Source: Edaphobacter bradus (lineage in GTDB: Bacteria > Acidobacteriota > Terriglobia > Terriglobales > Acidobacteriaceae). From it: DNA of 64,000 nucleotides. Both the position numbers and the translations under genes were made by a program. The number at the start of each line of letters is the position of its first letter. Positions within the stretch are counted from its first letter, which is position 1. Below the pieces are notes generated by a model. It had not been told where the DNA came from, made no database searches, and saw only the letters and a program-made list of their open reading frames with translations. Where the stretch lies: positions 372,001 through 436,000 of the forward strand of contig NZ_JAGSYF010000002.1 of assembly GCF_025685645.1 (NCBI RefSeq). The letters run 5' to 3'. Below, one piece after another: positions 39,758-49,397 of the stretch.

Positions 39758-40987
39758 TTATTGCGACACCGACACGGGTTTGAGGCCAAGTGCCTTCAGG
39801 TATCCCGCGTTGGCGTGGCTGTGCTCAAGCTTCATGTTTTCGAGGAACCCCGCGAAGGCGCGATCGATCGTCGCCTGATCGGGCCTGGCCTTCAGGCGAT
39901 CCTCCACCTGGCCAAGTCCGCGCGGCAGCTTGGCGAAGGCGACGATCTTGTCCCAGTCCTCGGGCGGCATAACCGTGACAACGGCTGAGGTCTTCTCCAT
40001 CTTCTTGTACGGCCAGAAGGCCCAGCCGATGTCGTTCTTCTCCAGCAGCGCGACGTACTGGGCGATCCACTCGTCGGTGTTCTCGCCCGACTCACCGAGC
40101 CACAGCGGGACCTTGTACTTGTCGCGGAAATCGACGTACGGCTGAACGGCCTTCTGCTCCACCGGCATCCAGTACTGGTGCAGCGTGTATGCCGTGTTGC
40201 TGTCAAACGGCTGCCCGAAGACAGAGAAGTTCGTGTCCCACTGCGCGCCGCCGAGGAAGAGGATGTGGTGGCTGTCGACCTGCCGCACCGCTGCCGTCAG
40301 CTTCTTGTACACCGGCTCAAGCTTCGGATTCAGCGGGCGCAGCGCGGGATAGTGCGGGATCGGCTCATTCAGCAGATCGTAGCCGATCACCGTCTGGTTG
40401 TCCTTGTAGCGCCGCGCCAGACGCTGCCAGATCGCGGTCAGGTGGGCCTGCTCCTTCGGGCTGTCGTACAGCCACGGATACCCGTAGCCGTCGTCGATGT
40501 TCGCGCCCGTCTGCCCGCCCGGAGCCGCGTGCATGTCGAGGATGACATAGAGCCCTTCCTCATGGCTCCACCTGATCACTCGGTCCAGCAAGCGGAAGCC
40601 CTCGGAGTCGTCGCTCTCAAAATACTTGTAGTGCATCGGGATGCGGATGGAGTTGAATCCCGCCTCATGGAGCAGGTGAATGTCTGCCCGAGTCACGTAG
40701 TTCTCGCGGTACTGCTTCCAGAACTCCTCGGCCTTGTCCGGTCCGAGCAGCTCCGTCACGAGCGCCTCAATCTCGCGCGAGGACTGCGGCCCTCCATCGA
40801 AGCTCCACATATACCCCTCGGTCACGAACCAGTTGCCGAGGCTTGTGCCCCGGAGGAAGAGCGGCTTTCCGCTGCCGTCGACAATCTCGCTGCCCTGCGT
40901 GTGGGCAAACTGCGCGGTGAGCTTGAGCGGAGCCAGCAGGACGATCAGCGCGGCGGCAATCGTCCGCAGCATTCGGCGAAGCAACAT
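39758..40987 (-). CDS. Exported GH5 glycosidase (endo-/exo-beta-glucanase)
   Basis: A 409-residue protein. The start at 40987 is decided by a strong GAGGAGG ribosome binding site and by the signal peptide (LRTIAAALIVLLAPLKLTAQ); longer frames run into the GH3 gene. The GH5 barrel shows FLRGTSLGNWFVTEGY, FNSIRIPMHY, VILDMHAAPGGQ, the acid/base Glu208 in IGYDLLNEPIPHY and the nucleophile Glu299 in LWLGESGENT. The pattern is nearest to fungal/bacterial exo-1,3-beta-glucanase-like and cellulase-like members. It probably acts with the neighbouring GH3 and GH30 enzymes on beta-glucan. Confidence 0.9.
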   Translation of the reverse strand: MLLRRMLRTIAAALIVLLAPLKLTAQFAHTQGSEIVDGSGKPLFLRGTSLGNWFVTEGYMWSFDGGPQSSREIEALVTELLGPDKAEEFWKQYRENYVTRADIHLLHEAGFNSIRIPMHYKYFESDDSEGFRLLDRVIRWSHEEGLYVILDMHAAPGGQTGANIDDGYGYPWLYDSPKEQAHLTAIWQRLARRYKDNQTVIGYDLLNEPIPHYPALRPLNPKLEPVYKKLTAAVRQVDSHHILFLGGAQWDTNFSVFGQPFDSNTAYTLHQYWMPVEQKAVQPYVDFRDKYKVPLWLGESGENTDEWIAQYVALLEKNDIGWAFWPYKKMEKTSAVVTVMPPEDWDKIVAFAKLPRGLGQVEDRLKARPDQATIDRAFAGFLENMKLEHSHANAGYLKALGLKPVSVSQ

Positions 40988-41024
40988 GAAATTCCTCCTC
41001 AAACGCTTCCTGGCGAGGCAGCGA

Positions 41025-43340
41025 CTACTGCACAACCGTAAACGTCGTGTGTTCCTTTGCGGTCGAGTCGGTCCCGACCCACAGATCGAAGACTCCTGGC
41101 TCAATCGACCAGCGATGCGTCTGCGGGCTCCAGAAGCCGAGATCGTTTGTATCGAGCGACAGCTCAACCGTCTTGCGCTCGCCCGGCTTCAGCGTCAATC
41201 GTTGGAAGCCCTTCAACTCACGCACCGGACGCGACGCGCTGCCCGAGCGCTGATGCGTATAGAGCTGCACAACCTCGTCGCCCGTCACCGCTCCGGTGTT
41301 CCGAAGCTCGACCGAGACCGTGAGCTTGCCGCCGGACTTGACCTGCTCCGCACTCGTCTTCAGGCGCTCGACCGTGAAGCTCGTGTAGCTCAACCCATAG
41401 CCAAACGGATACAGCGGCGCGCTCGATCCATCCCAGTAGCGCGTGTCCGGATCGTTGGGAATCTGCGTCAGATTATGCGAGTAGTAGAGCGGCTCCTGGC
41501 CCGCATCGCGCGGCCACGACACCGGCAGCTTGCCTCCCGGACTGGCATCGCCCCCCAGCAGCGCGGCGACCGCGTTGCCGCCCTCGGTCCCCGGATACCA
41601 TGCCTCGAGGATCGCCGGCACATGCGCGGACGCCCACGTAATGTCCAGCGGCCTCGCGTTCATCAGCACCAGCACGACAGGCTTGCCTGTCGCCACTGCG
41701 GCCTCGAGCAGTTCCTCCTGCCGTCCCGGCAGCGTCAGCGAGGAGCGCGAGGCCCGTTCGCCGCTCATCGACTGCAACTCGCCCAGAACCAGCACCGCGA
41801 CGTCGGACTGCTTCACCAGGTCGATCGCGTGGTGAAACTCAGTCTCTTGCTGGCCATCGGTCGTAAGAGTCGGCTTGGGGCTCTCAAACTGCCCGTCGAA
41901 GATCGACGGCTGGGCCCGCTCAATCTCCACCCCCGTGGTCGAGTTGACCGTCGCGCTCGCACCGAACCGCTTGCGGATTCCCTCGAGCACCGTCACGGTG
42001 TCGTCCGGATGCCCGGCAAGGCTCCACGAGCCCATCGTGTCGGGCTTCGAGTCCGCCAGCGGGCCGATCACCGCAATCGACTTCGCGCCCCTCAGGGGCA
42101 GCAGATTGCCCTCGTTCCGCAGCAGCACAGCGCTGCGCTCAGCCGCAGTCCTCGCAGCTTCGCGCTGCGCCTGCGACACAAGCTCGGCGGCGGACCGCTC
42201 CGGTGAGACATACGGATCGCGGAACAGTCCAAGCTTGTACTTCGTCAGCAGGATGTCGCGCACGGCCTCGTCGATGGTCGACTCCTTCACCAACCCTTGC
42301 CGCACCGCAGCCGGCAGGTCGTCCCGGAAGGTCCCGCTGGTCATCTCCATATCCACGCCTGCGTCTGCCGCGCGCACCGCAGCGTCCTTCGGGTCGACAG
42401 AAAAGCCATGCGTCGTGAGGTTCTTCACCGACTCCCAGTCACTCACGACAAATCCCTTGAATCCCCACTTCTCCCGCAACACGTCCTGTAGCAGCCAGCG
42501 GTTTCCCGTCGCCGGAACGCCATTCAGGTCCATATACGCGGTCATCACCGAGCCGGCCCCGGCCTTGACCGCAGCCGCGTACGGCGGCAGATAGACGTTC
42601 CACAACTGCTCGTCAGAGATGTTCGCGGAGTCGTAGTCCCTCCCGCCCTCGGCTGCGCCGTATCCTGCAAAGTGCTTCACGCAGGCGAGAATGTGGTCGG
42701 GGCTGCCGATCTTCTCCCCCTGAAATCCGCGGACCTGCGCCGCGGCCATCCGTGAGCCCAGAAACGGGTCCTCTCCTGCGCCTTCCATCATGCGGCCCCA
42801 GCGTGCGTCGCGCGCGATGTCCACCATCGGGGCAAACGTCCAGTTGATCCCCACCGAGCTGGCCTCGCGCGCGGCCATGCGCTGTGCCGTCTCCACCTGC
42901 TCGGGGTCCCAAGAGGCCGCCATCGCCAGCGGGACCGGATAGATCGTGCGAAGCCCGTGAATGACATCGAAGCCGAAGATGAGCGGAATGTGCAGCCGCC
43001 CCTTCTCAACCGCCAGATGCTGCAGCCGATTGATCTCCTTCGGGTCGGTCACGAACAGGAACGATCCCACCTCGCCCTTCAACACGCGCTCGTCCCGCGT
43101 TGCGCCGTCGGGGGTATTCAGGGCCACCTGGCTCATCTGCCCCACCTTCTCTTCGAGCGTCATCTTACCGATCAGGCCGTCGACAAACCCCTCGGCCTCG
43201 GCATCGCTCGTCCGGCTGCTGGTGGTATGGGTTCTCGTCTCTGCCGGCAGAGCAGTAAACCCGCCCAGCAGAGCCAGCGAAAGACTGCCGGCGGTTAACC
43301 TGCGAGTCAGGGCAGGGCGCAACGAATGCAGCAAGGACAT
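41025..43340 (-). CDS. bglX: Exported GH3 beta-glucosidase (BglX-like)
   Basis: A 771-residue protein. I start it at 43340, where a GGAG lies about 8 bp upstream and a signal peptide begins (TAGSLSLALLGGFTALPAET). Domain order: GH3 N-terminal barrel (about 55-375), GH3 C-terminal sandwich (about 415-640), and a fibronectin-III-like domain (about 690-760). The substrate-binding KHFAGYGAAEGGRDY and the nucleophile Asp301 in FVVSDWESVKN are present. It would release glucose from beta-linked oligosaccharides in the periplasm. It is the first gene of the GH3-GH5-GH30 operon, divergent from a LacI-type regulator. Confidence 0.92.
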   Translation of the reverse strand: MSLLHSLRPALTRRLTAGSLSLALLGGFTALPAETRTHTTSSRTSDAEAEGFVDGLIGKMTLEEKVGQMSQVALNTPDGATRDERVLKGEVGSFLFVTDPKEINRLQHLAVEKGRLHIPLIFGFDVIHGLRTIYPVPLAMAASWDPEQVETAQRMAAREASSVGINWTFAPMVDIARDARWGRMMEGAGEDPFLGSRMAAAQVRGFQGEKIGSPDHILACVKHFAGYGAAEGGRDYDSANISDEQLWNVYLPPYAAAVKAGAGSVMTAYMDLNGVPATGNRWLLQDVLREKWGFKGFVVSDWESVKNLTTHGFSVDPKDAAVRAADAGVDMEMTSGTFRDDLPAAVRQGLVKESTIDEAVRDILLTKYKLGLFRDPYVSPERSAAELVSQAQREAARTAAERSAVLLRNEGNLLPLRGAKSIAVIGPLADSKPDTMGSWSLAGHPDDTVTVLEGIRKRFGASATVNSTTGVEIERAQPSIFDGQFESPKPTLTTDGQQETEFHHAIDLVKQSDVAVLVLGELQSMSGERASRSSLTLPGRQEELLEAAVATGKPVVLVLMNARPLDITWASAHVPAILEAWYPGTEGGNAVAALLGGDASPGGKLPVSWPRDAGQEPLYYSHNLTQIPNDPDTRYWDGSSAPLYPFGYGLSYTSFTVERLKTSAEQVKSGGKLTVSVELRNTGAVTGDEVVQLYTHQRSGSASRPVRELKGFQRLTLKPGERKTVELSLDTNDLGFWSPQTHRWSIEPGVFDLWVGTDSTAKEHTTFTVVQ

Positions 43341-43649
43341 CCGACGGACTCCATCTCGTGGCCCCCTCACCAACCGTTCTTCGAGAAAGGAAACACGGGC
43401 AAAAGTATCTGAGCGCCAATTCCCCCCGAATGTAGAGCGGAAGCACCGGCTGGCCAGATTAAGTGTAGACAAGTTTAGACAAGCGTTTGTCTTTTTGTCC
43501 AATCAATTCCGGGAGCATTAGAAACAGCGGCGAAAGTGGCCGCCCGTGTATTGCAGACCTCTGCTCCTCACGAAAATAGGTCGCCCGATGCTGCCTCAAT
43601 GTGGATACTCTAAAAACAGATTTTCATTTTCCGTCGTCACTGCCTGCCG
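43341..43649. promoter_or_regulatory. Divergent control region, GH3 operon and LacI gene
   Basis: This 309-bp region has no gene. Its centre holds the LacI-like half-site array at 43467-43499; the stretches around it are AT-richer than the genes. The operon promoter should run leftward and the regulator promoter rightward, so one regulator could control both. I cannot fix the promoter boxes with confidence. Confidence 0.6.
43467..43499. promoter_or_regulatory. LacI-type operator with flanking half-sites
   Basis: The core GACAAGCGTTTGTC (43478-43491) is a near-perfect palindrome with a central CG, the form preferred by LacI/PurR-family proteins. TAGACAAG occurs twice in a row (43467-43474 and 43476-43483) and TTGTC twice after the centre, so four half-sites are present. 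It is expected to bind the adjacent LacI-family protein. Confidence 0.6.
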
Positions 43650-44732
43650 ATGCCAAAGCCTCCTGCCCAGTCACGCGAACGCCCGGTCAGCCTCAAGACG
43701 CTCGCCGAGTACCTGGACCTCAGCCCTTCGACGATCTCCTTTGTCCTGAACAACACGCCCGGCCGCTCCATCCCCGAAGCCACTCGCGCGCGCATCAAGG
43801 CCGCCGCCGCCAAGTTCAACTACCGGCCGAGCATGATCGCGCGAACCCTGCAGGGCAAGCGCATGCAGACCATCGGCGTTCTGCTGCCGGAGTTGGGCGA
43901 GGGCTACCACTCACAGGTGCTCAGCGGAGTCGGCGAGCTGCTGATGCAGAAGGACTACTTCTACTTCACCGTCCACCACCGGCACCGCAAGGACCTCATC
44001 GCGGCCTACCCCAGCCTTCTGCAGTCGCGCGGAGTTGACGGCATCATCGCCATCGACACGCACCTCGACGCTCCGCTGCCTCTGCCCGCCGTGCTCGTCG
44101 CCGGACACACCTCCCTCCCAGGAGTCAGCAACGTCATCCTCGACCACCATCTCGCTGCCCGGCTTGCGCTGCGCCATCTGCATCAGCTTGGCCACCGGCG
44201 CATCGCGTTCATGCACGGACAGCCCTTCAGCTCCGACTCAGACACCCGTTGGGACGCCACCCTGGAGTCTGCCCGCGAGTTCGACATCGAAGTCCGCGAG
44301 GAGCTGAAGATTTACCTCTCCAAGGACTCGCACTCGCCGGAGATCAGCTACCCCGGCATACGTGACCTCATCCGCAGCCGCCACCACTTCACCGCCGTCC
44401 TCTGCTTCAACGACGTCTCGGCGATGGGAACCATCCGCGCGCTGCATGAGGCGGGCCTGCGCGTTCCGCAGGACGTCTCCGTCCTGGGCTTCGACGATAT
44501 CCAGTCGGCGGCCTACCAGGTCCCCAGCCTCACCACGATTCGCCAGCCGCTGCAGAAAATGGGGCTCACCGCCGCGCAGCTCCTGCTGAAAAAACTGGCC
44601 GGCGAGACGACGACGGACCTTGTCTACGTGGAACCGGAGTTGATCGTCCGCGAGTCCACCGCACCGCCTCCCCTCGCATCAGCCAGCCCTGTGACGAAGG
44701 CCGGCGCATCGAGTCGTAAGGCAACGCAGTAA
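43650..44732 (+). CDS. LacI-family transcriptional regulator
   Basis: A 360-residue regulator. The N-terminal HTH is at about residues 14-60 (VSLKTLAEYLDLSPSTISF, VLNNTPGRSIPEATRARI), with the hinge near YRPSMIARTLQGKR. The periplasmic-binding-protein-like effector domain runs from about 70 to 335 (TIGVLLPELGEGYHSQVL, GHRRIAFMHG, VSVLGFDDIQSAAYQVP). It is divergent from the GH3-GH5-GH30 operon with a matching operator between them. I infer local repression relieved by a beta-glucan-derived sugar. The last 20 residues are an Ala/Ser/Lys-rich tail. Confidence 0.93.
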   Translation: MPKPPAQSRERPVSLKTLAEYLDLSPSTISFVLNNTPGRSIPEATRARIKAAAAKFNYRPSMIARTLQGKRMQTIGVLLPELGEGYHSQVLSGVGELLMQKDYFYFTVHHRHRKDLIAAYPSLLQSRGVDGIIAIDTHLDAPLPLPAVLVAGHTSLPGVSNVILDHHLAARLALRHLHQLGHRRIAFMHGQPFSSDSDTRWDATLESAREFDIEVREELKIYLSKDSHSPEISYPGIRDLIRSRHHFTAVLCFNDVSAMGTIRALHEAGLRVPQDVSVLGFDDIQSAAYQVPSLTTIRQPLQKMGLTAAQLLLKKLAGETTTDLVYVEPELIVRESTAPPPLASASPVTKAGASSRKATQ

Positions 44733-44739
44733 GCAAACC

Positions 44740-45657
44740 TTAGTGTGAAGTATCCGCAGGCTTCGGCTGGTTGTTGCCTTTGTTGTCTTCGCGGGTGTTG
44801 GTGATGTCCTGCCCGTTGTAGATGATGCGGCTGGTAGCGCGGAACTGCTTGTAGTCCGTGTATTTGATGATGTTGCGCATGTGGACGTCCTGGGACATGT
44901 AGCCATCGCCGCCCTGGAAGTGGAGGATCCCTTCGGCCTTGCTGTAGGTGGGGAACCAGTACTTGCCGTCCACCTGCTCGTAGTAGGTCGTGAAGGGTGG
45001 TTGAAGGTCCTCGTGGCCCTTGCGCGTGTCCTGTGGAACGGTCTTGCCATTGATTAGGACGATCTGGAAGTCCTGCTGGTCTACCCAGACCTTGCCCTGG
45101 AAGTAGTGCTTGCCCTTTTCGAGCGTCTTGGGACCGGCGTCGAAGACGTAGGTTTCGAGATCGTCGACCTTCTGTCGGCCGAGGTACTTGATGTCGTACT
45201 GGGGCAGGTCTTCCGTGGTGAGCACGAACGGGATGCGGTGCTCGATCTCGTCGAAGTCCGTAGGGGACATCTGGACTCGCTCAAGCGTGTTGGTGGGGGC
45301 GAAGACGACGCGCTCGTCGCGGCGGCCCTGTTTGTCGAAGAGGATGTCTGTGACCTGCAGGTACTCGCCATCGGGCTTGCCCGTGTCGTCGGAGATGGTG
45401 TTGACCTTCACGGTCTGGCGAAAGATGTAGTTGTCGCGGGCGCGGTTGAACTCGCTCTCACGCGCGCCGAACTTCTGGATGATCTGCTCCGGAGTGAGCC
45501 CGGTCGGGGCTGATGGGTCGAGCGGACCGAAGCCCGCGGGGTCCTGTCCCCCGGCCGCCGCGTATGGATTTGCGACAGCCGCGAAGGCTCCGACCGGAGC
45601 CGCCGATAGGGGGACAAGAGAGAGGGCGAGAACGGAGACGACAGAGAGCAGTTTCAT
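44740..45657 (-). CDS. Exported protein of unknown function (acidobacterial, lipoprotein-sorting-like)
   Basis: A 305-residue protein starting at 45657, where a GGAG precedes a signal peptide (KLLSVVSVLALSLVPLSA). An N-terminal conserved part reads LTPEQIIQKFGARESEF, and the middle is beta-rich (YEQVDGKYWFPTYSKAEG, ISDDTGKPDGEYLQV). The general build resembles the LolA-like fold of outer-membrane lipoprotein-sorting-related proteins, but I see no decisive motif. It ends in a low-complexity Asn/Lys tail, 7 bp from the converging LacI gene. Function unknown. Confidence 0.65.
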   Translation of the reverse strand: MKLLSVVSVLALSLVPLSAAPVGAFAAVANPYAAAGGQDPAGFGPLDPSAPTGLTPEQIIQKFGARESEFNRARDNYIFRQTVKVNTISDDTGKPDGEYLQVTDILFDKQGRRDERVVFAPTNTLERVQMSPTDFDEIEHRIPFVLTTEDLPQYDIKYLGRQKVDDLETYVFDAGPKTLEKGKHYFQGKVWVDQQDFQIVLINGKTVPQDTRKGHEDLQPPFTTYYEQVDGKYWFPTYSKAEGILHFQGGDGYMSQDVHMRNIIKYTDYKQFRATSRIIYNGQDITNTREDNKGNNQPKPADTSH

Positions 45658-45752
45658 CGGGAGAACTCCAGGGAGAGGGTACAGGGTTATACTCGTCCGG
45701 AACCCGCGGCCCGTCCCTTTCAAGAATAGACGCGAAAGGCGGAGGTTTGGTC

Positions 45753-47174
45753 ATGTCGGCTGGGCTCAGTGAGATGCGAAGGATGGCCGAGCTGCATTGG
45801 ATATGCAGCATCGGTTCGGCAGGACTGGCGCTGTGGCTTGTGGCCATGTCGCAGAGGACAAAGAACCTCCTGGCCGAAAGACGCCGCGAGAGAAGGGTTC
45901 GCGAGGAGATTGAGGCCTACGCCTATCTCGACGTGCGGCCCGGCCCGGACGGCGATCTCGGCGAGCTAAGCCGCAGAGTGTGCAGCAACGTGGCCGAAAG
46001 AAGCCCCTTCCGCCGTGTCGCCATGCTGGTTCGTGACGCCGAGGCGAGGCTTTACGTCGCAGGCTCCGTTGGCATGGAGGAGCCTGTCCTCGAAGCGCTG
46101 CAAACATGGGCCGCGGGCCTCGCCGAGACAGAGAGGGAGACGGAGCGCTCCACGCAGCCGGACACGGCGCTGAGGCAGTCTCTGGGGCGCGGAATCAGTG
46201 TGGGACGCAAGAGTCGCGCTGTGGTCCTCGGCGCGGAGCAGGAGCGGCCCGGACTGGGACGCGCCATCGTTGTGCCCATCGGAACCACTACCGGGCGGCG
46301 GCTCGTCGGGGCGCTGGTGGTCGGCGCGGACAGGATGCTCTCCATCCGCAGGGGGCTAGTGGAAGAGGCGCTTGCTCCACTTGAGGCCTTGGCCGTGAAG
46401 GTAGGCCGCGCGATGGAGAACGCCGAACTGGCCGAGCGGCTGTTGCGCGCCGAAAAGCTCGCCAGTCTGGGCCTGCTGGCTGGCGGCATGGCGCACGCGC
46501 TGAACAATCCGCTGACGGCGGTCATGGGCTTCGCCGAGCTGATCGCCGAGTCGGCCGATCAGCGCCACGTACAGGAGGACGCCGAGACGATCCTGCGCGA
46601 GGCCAGGCGGATGCGCCAGACGGTCGAAGGCCTGCTCAACTTCTGGAGGCCCTCGGTGAACCGCGAGGAGGCCGTCGCGATGACGGAGCTCGTGCGCGAG
46701 CTGGCGGTGGCGTGCGAGGAGAAGTTGACAGCCCGGGGTGTGAAGCTGGTCGTGCAGGCCCAGGACACTGTGCCTGACGTTCAAGGCAACCGCGACCGCC
46801 TGAGACAAGTGCTGGAACATCTGCTCAACAACGCCGCGCAGGCCATCGCCTCCAGCGACGGCCCTAGGCAGAGCGGAGGCCACTCCATTCGGGTCGCAGT
46901 CGGCCAGGACGCCCGCGCCGTGCAGGTGATTGTGAGCGACACGGGGCCAGGCTTCAGCGAGCCGGGCCGCGTCTTCGACCCGTTCTACACGACACGCGAG
47001 CCCGGCGAGGGCTCGGGGCTGGGCTTGAGCATCTGCTATGGCATCGTTCGCGAGCACAACGGCGAGATCAGCGCCTTCAACCTGCACCCGCACGGAGCGG
47101 CGGTCGTGGTGCGGCTTCCCGCAGCAGCGTCTCTCGCCGCAAGACCTGAGGGAGTGATGGGTGAAGTGGCCTGA
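45753..47174 (+). CDS. Sensor histidine kinase with GAF-like domain
   Basis: A 473-residue kinase. The start at 45753 follows GGAGG at an 8-base distance. An N-terminal hydrophobic helix (ICSIGSAGLALWLVAMS) anchors it. A GAF-like part lies at about 60-220. The HisKA H-box is LLAGGMAHALNNPLTAV with His248, and the ATPase has N (LEHLLNNAAQAIA), G1 (VSDTGPGF), F (VFDPFYTTRE) and G2 (GSGLGLSICYGIV) boxes. All look intact. It is an orphan: no response-regulator gene lies near it, so the partner is elsewhere. The neighbouring S9 peptidase starts 39 bp downstream and may be co-transcribed. Confidence 0.9.
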   Translation: MSAGLSEMRRMAELHWICSIGSAGLALWLVAMSQRTKNLLAERRRERRVREEIEAYAYLDVRPGPDGDLGELSRRVCSNVAERSPFRRVAMLVRDAEARLYVAGSVGMEEPVLEALQTWAAGLAETERETERSTQPDTALRQSLGRGISVGRKSRAVVLGAEQERPGLGRAIVVPIGTTTGRRLVGALVVGADRMLSIRRGLVEEALAPLEALAVKVGRAMENAELAERLLRAEKLASLGLLAGGMAHALNNPLTAVMGFAELIAESADQRHVQEDAETILREARRMRQTVEGLLNFWRPSVNREEAVAMTELVRELAVACEEKLTARGVKLVVQAQDTVPDVQGNRDRLRQVLEHLLNNAAQAIASSDGPRQSGGHSIRVAVGQDARAVQVIVSDTGPGFSEPGRVFDPFYTTREPGEGSGLGLSICYGIVREHNGEISAFNLHPHGAAVVVRLPAAASLAARPEGVMGEVA

Positions 47175-47213
47175 GAAGTGACGGCCACGGGTGCGGTTGA
47201 GTAGACTGACGCG

Positions 47214-49397
47214 ATGAGAAGACTAGCTGGTTGGCTGACCGCGTTAACCCTCAGTAGTGCCGCGTTTGGACAGAGTGCGACGCCCCTTGCAAAGCGGCCG
47301 ATGACCTTCGCCGATCTGCAGGCCATAAAGCGTATCAGCGATCCGCGGATCTCTCCCAGCGGCAAGTGGGTGATGTTCTCGGCAGTGGACGTCGACCTCG
47401 CCGCCAACACCAGGACCTCCCACCTGTGGGTGGTTCCGCTCGACGGCAAAGAGCGCGAGCGGCAGTTGACCCTATGGAAGGACGGCGAGAGCGGCGGCCG
47501 TTTCTCTCCGGACGGCAAACAGGTGCTCTTCACCGCAACCGTGACCGCCACGGGCCAGTCGCAGATATTTCTCGCCGACTGGAACGAGAGCGAAGGCAAG
47601 CTGGGAACGCCGCGACAGCTCACGCATGTAAGCACTGAGGCCGACGGAGCGATCTGGTCGCCGGACTCCCGGCGGATCATGTTTGTCTCGCGCGTCTATC
47701 CGGAGTGCAGCGACGAGGCCTCGTGGCTGGACGAGGACACTTGCAACAAGCGCAAAGACGAGGCTGCCGCGAAGAGCCCCGTAAAGGCGATGGTCTTCGA
47801 TCATCTGCTCTACCGCCACTGGAACAACTACGTAGGGCGAAAGCGGAGCCACGTGCTTGTAGTAAGCGCAACCGACGGCAACACCGTTCGCGACCTGACG
47901 CCGCGGCGCGATATCGGCGAGGCCGAGGCCCCTGTCTTCTCGCTCGGTGGCCCGACCGGCTACGCCTGGGCTCCGGACTCGCAGGAGATCGCCTACGTCA
48001 CGAACCTCGATCTCATCCCTGCAGCCTCGACCAACAACGACATCTTCACGCTGCGTCTGAACGATGCCGATGCGCGGCCGATGAAGATTTCGACCTCGCC
48101 GGGGAGCGACGACGCTCCGGCGTATTCGCCCGATGGCAAGTGGCTCGCCTTCCGGTCGCAGGCGCGGGCTGGATATGAGAGCGACCGGTTCCGGCTGATG
48201 GCGTTCGACCGCCAGACGAAGGGAACAAAGGATTTGCTGCCGAGGCTCGACAGCTGGGTCGATGAGTTTATCTGGGCGCCGAACTCCAGAACAATCTACT
48301 TCACCAGCGGCGAGATGGGGCAGGTGAACATTCTCTCCGCGGAGATCGATCTCCCCGAAGCAACAGCGATTGCAAGCTCTGCCGAGTACAGCGAGCTGCA
48401 GCTTGCTCACGATGGAAGAACGCTTGTGACTTCGATGATGACGGTGCGAAGCCCGACCGCGGTCTCTTCGATCGCGCTCGACGCGCAGGGACGCGGCGGC
48501 GCAGCAGTCGTCCGGCTGACGCACCTGAACGACGCTTTACTGGCGCGGCTCGATCTGCCAAAGTTGGAGAGCTTCACGTTTGCGGGAGCCGAGAACACGA
48601 CCGTGCAGGCCTTCCTCATCCGTCCGCCAAACTTTGATCCCGCAAAGAAGTATCCGTTGAAGTTCCTCATCCACGGCGGCCCGGAGGGAGCCTGGGGAGA
48701 CGCCTGGAGCTATCGCTGGAACCCCGAGCTGATGGCCGCCGGCGGCTACGTCGTCGTCATGGTGAACCCTCGCGGCTCGACCGGCTACGGCCAGGCCTTC
48801 GTTGACGGCGTCAACGGCGACTGGGGCGGCAAGCCCTACATTGACCTGATGCGCGGCCTCGACTACGCCGAGCAGCACTACGGCTTCATCGACAAGACCC
48901 GCGAGTGCGCGCTCGGCGCCAGCTACGGCGGCTTTATGGCCAACTGGATCCTGACCCACACCAACCGCTTCGCCTGCATCGTGACCCACGACGGCATGTT
49001 CAACCCGCAGTCCGCCTACGGAACCACCGAAGAGCTCTGGTTCAACGAGTGGGAGTTCCGCGCTCCCGGCGACACCGAGCCCGGCCAGCCGTGGCGCTAC
49101 TTCGACCGCCCTGCCGCATCCGACCCCTTCCTCAAGTGGTCGCCGATGCTCGCCATCAGGAACGCAAAGACCCCCACCCTCGTAATCCACGGCCAGCGCG
49201 ACTACCGGCTCGACACCAGCGAGGGCTTCCAGCTCTTTACCGCGCTGCAGCAGCTCCATGTGCCTTCAAGGATGCTCTACTTCCCCGACGAGGGCCACTG
49301 GGTGCTCAAGCCGCAGAACTCGCAACTCTGGCACGACATCGTAGGCGACTGGTGCGACCGCTGGACCCACACCAACAAGTACGCAGGCACAAACTAA
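47214..49397 (+). CDS. S9-family prolyl-oligopeptidase-like peptidase
   Basis: A 727-residue exported peptidase with a short signal (WLTALTLSSAAFGQ). Residues 35-450 form the beta-propeller with WD40-like PD40 units (DPRISPSGKWVMFSA, APAYSPDGKWLAFRS). The C-terminal alpha/beta-hydrolase domain has an HGGPEGAWGD oxyanion region and a triad of Ser570 (LGASYGGFM), Asp663 (HGQRDYRLD) and His695 (DEGHWVLKP). It is of the dipeptidyl-peptidase IV/acylaminoacyl-peptidase type and would trim peptides in the periplasm. Its stop overlaps the recX start (TAATG). Confidence 0.93.
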   Translation: MRRLAGWLTALTLSSAAFGQSATPLAKRPMTFADLQAIKRISDPRISPSGKWVMFSAVDVDLAANTRTSHLWVVPLDGKERERQLTLWKDGESGGRFSPDGKQVLFTATVTATGQSQIFLADWNESEGKLGTPRQLTHVSTEADGAIWSPDSRRIMFVSRVYPECSDEASWLDEDTCNKRKDEAAAKSPVKAMVFDHLLYRHWNNYVGRKRSHVLVVSATDGNTVRDLTPRRDIGEAEAPVFSLGGPTGYAWAPDSQEIAYVTNLDLIPAASTNNDIFTLRLNDADARPMKISTSPGSDDAPAYSPDGKWLAFRSQARAGYESDRFRLMAFDRQTKGTKDLLPRLDSWVDEFIWAPNSRTIYFTSGEMGQVNILSAEIDLPEATAIASSAEYSELQLAHDGRTLVTSMMTVRSPTAVSSIALDAQGRGGAAVVRLTHLNDALLARLDLPKLESFTFAGAENTTVQAFLIRPPNFDPAKKYPLKFLIHGGPEGAWGDAWSYRWNPELMAAGGYVVVMVNPRGSTGYGQAFVDGVNGDWGGKPYIDLMRGLDYAEQHYGFIDKTRECALGASYGGFMANWILTHTNRFACIVTHDGMFNPQSAYGTTEELWFNEWEFRAPGDTEPGQPWRYFDRPAASDPFLKWSPMLAIRNAKTPTLVIHGQRDYRLDTSEGFQLFTALQQLHVPSRMLYFPDEGHWVLKPQNSQLWHDIVGDWCDRWTHTNKYAGTN

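Noticed and set aside
40734..42206. 490-codon open frame antisense to the GH5/GH3 genes
   Set aside because: Arg/His-rich translation without motifs; explained by GC-rich codons of two clear glycosidases on the other strand.
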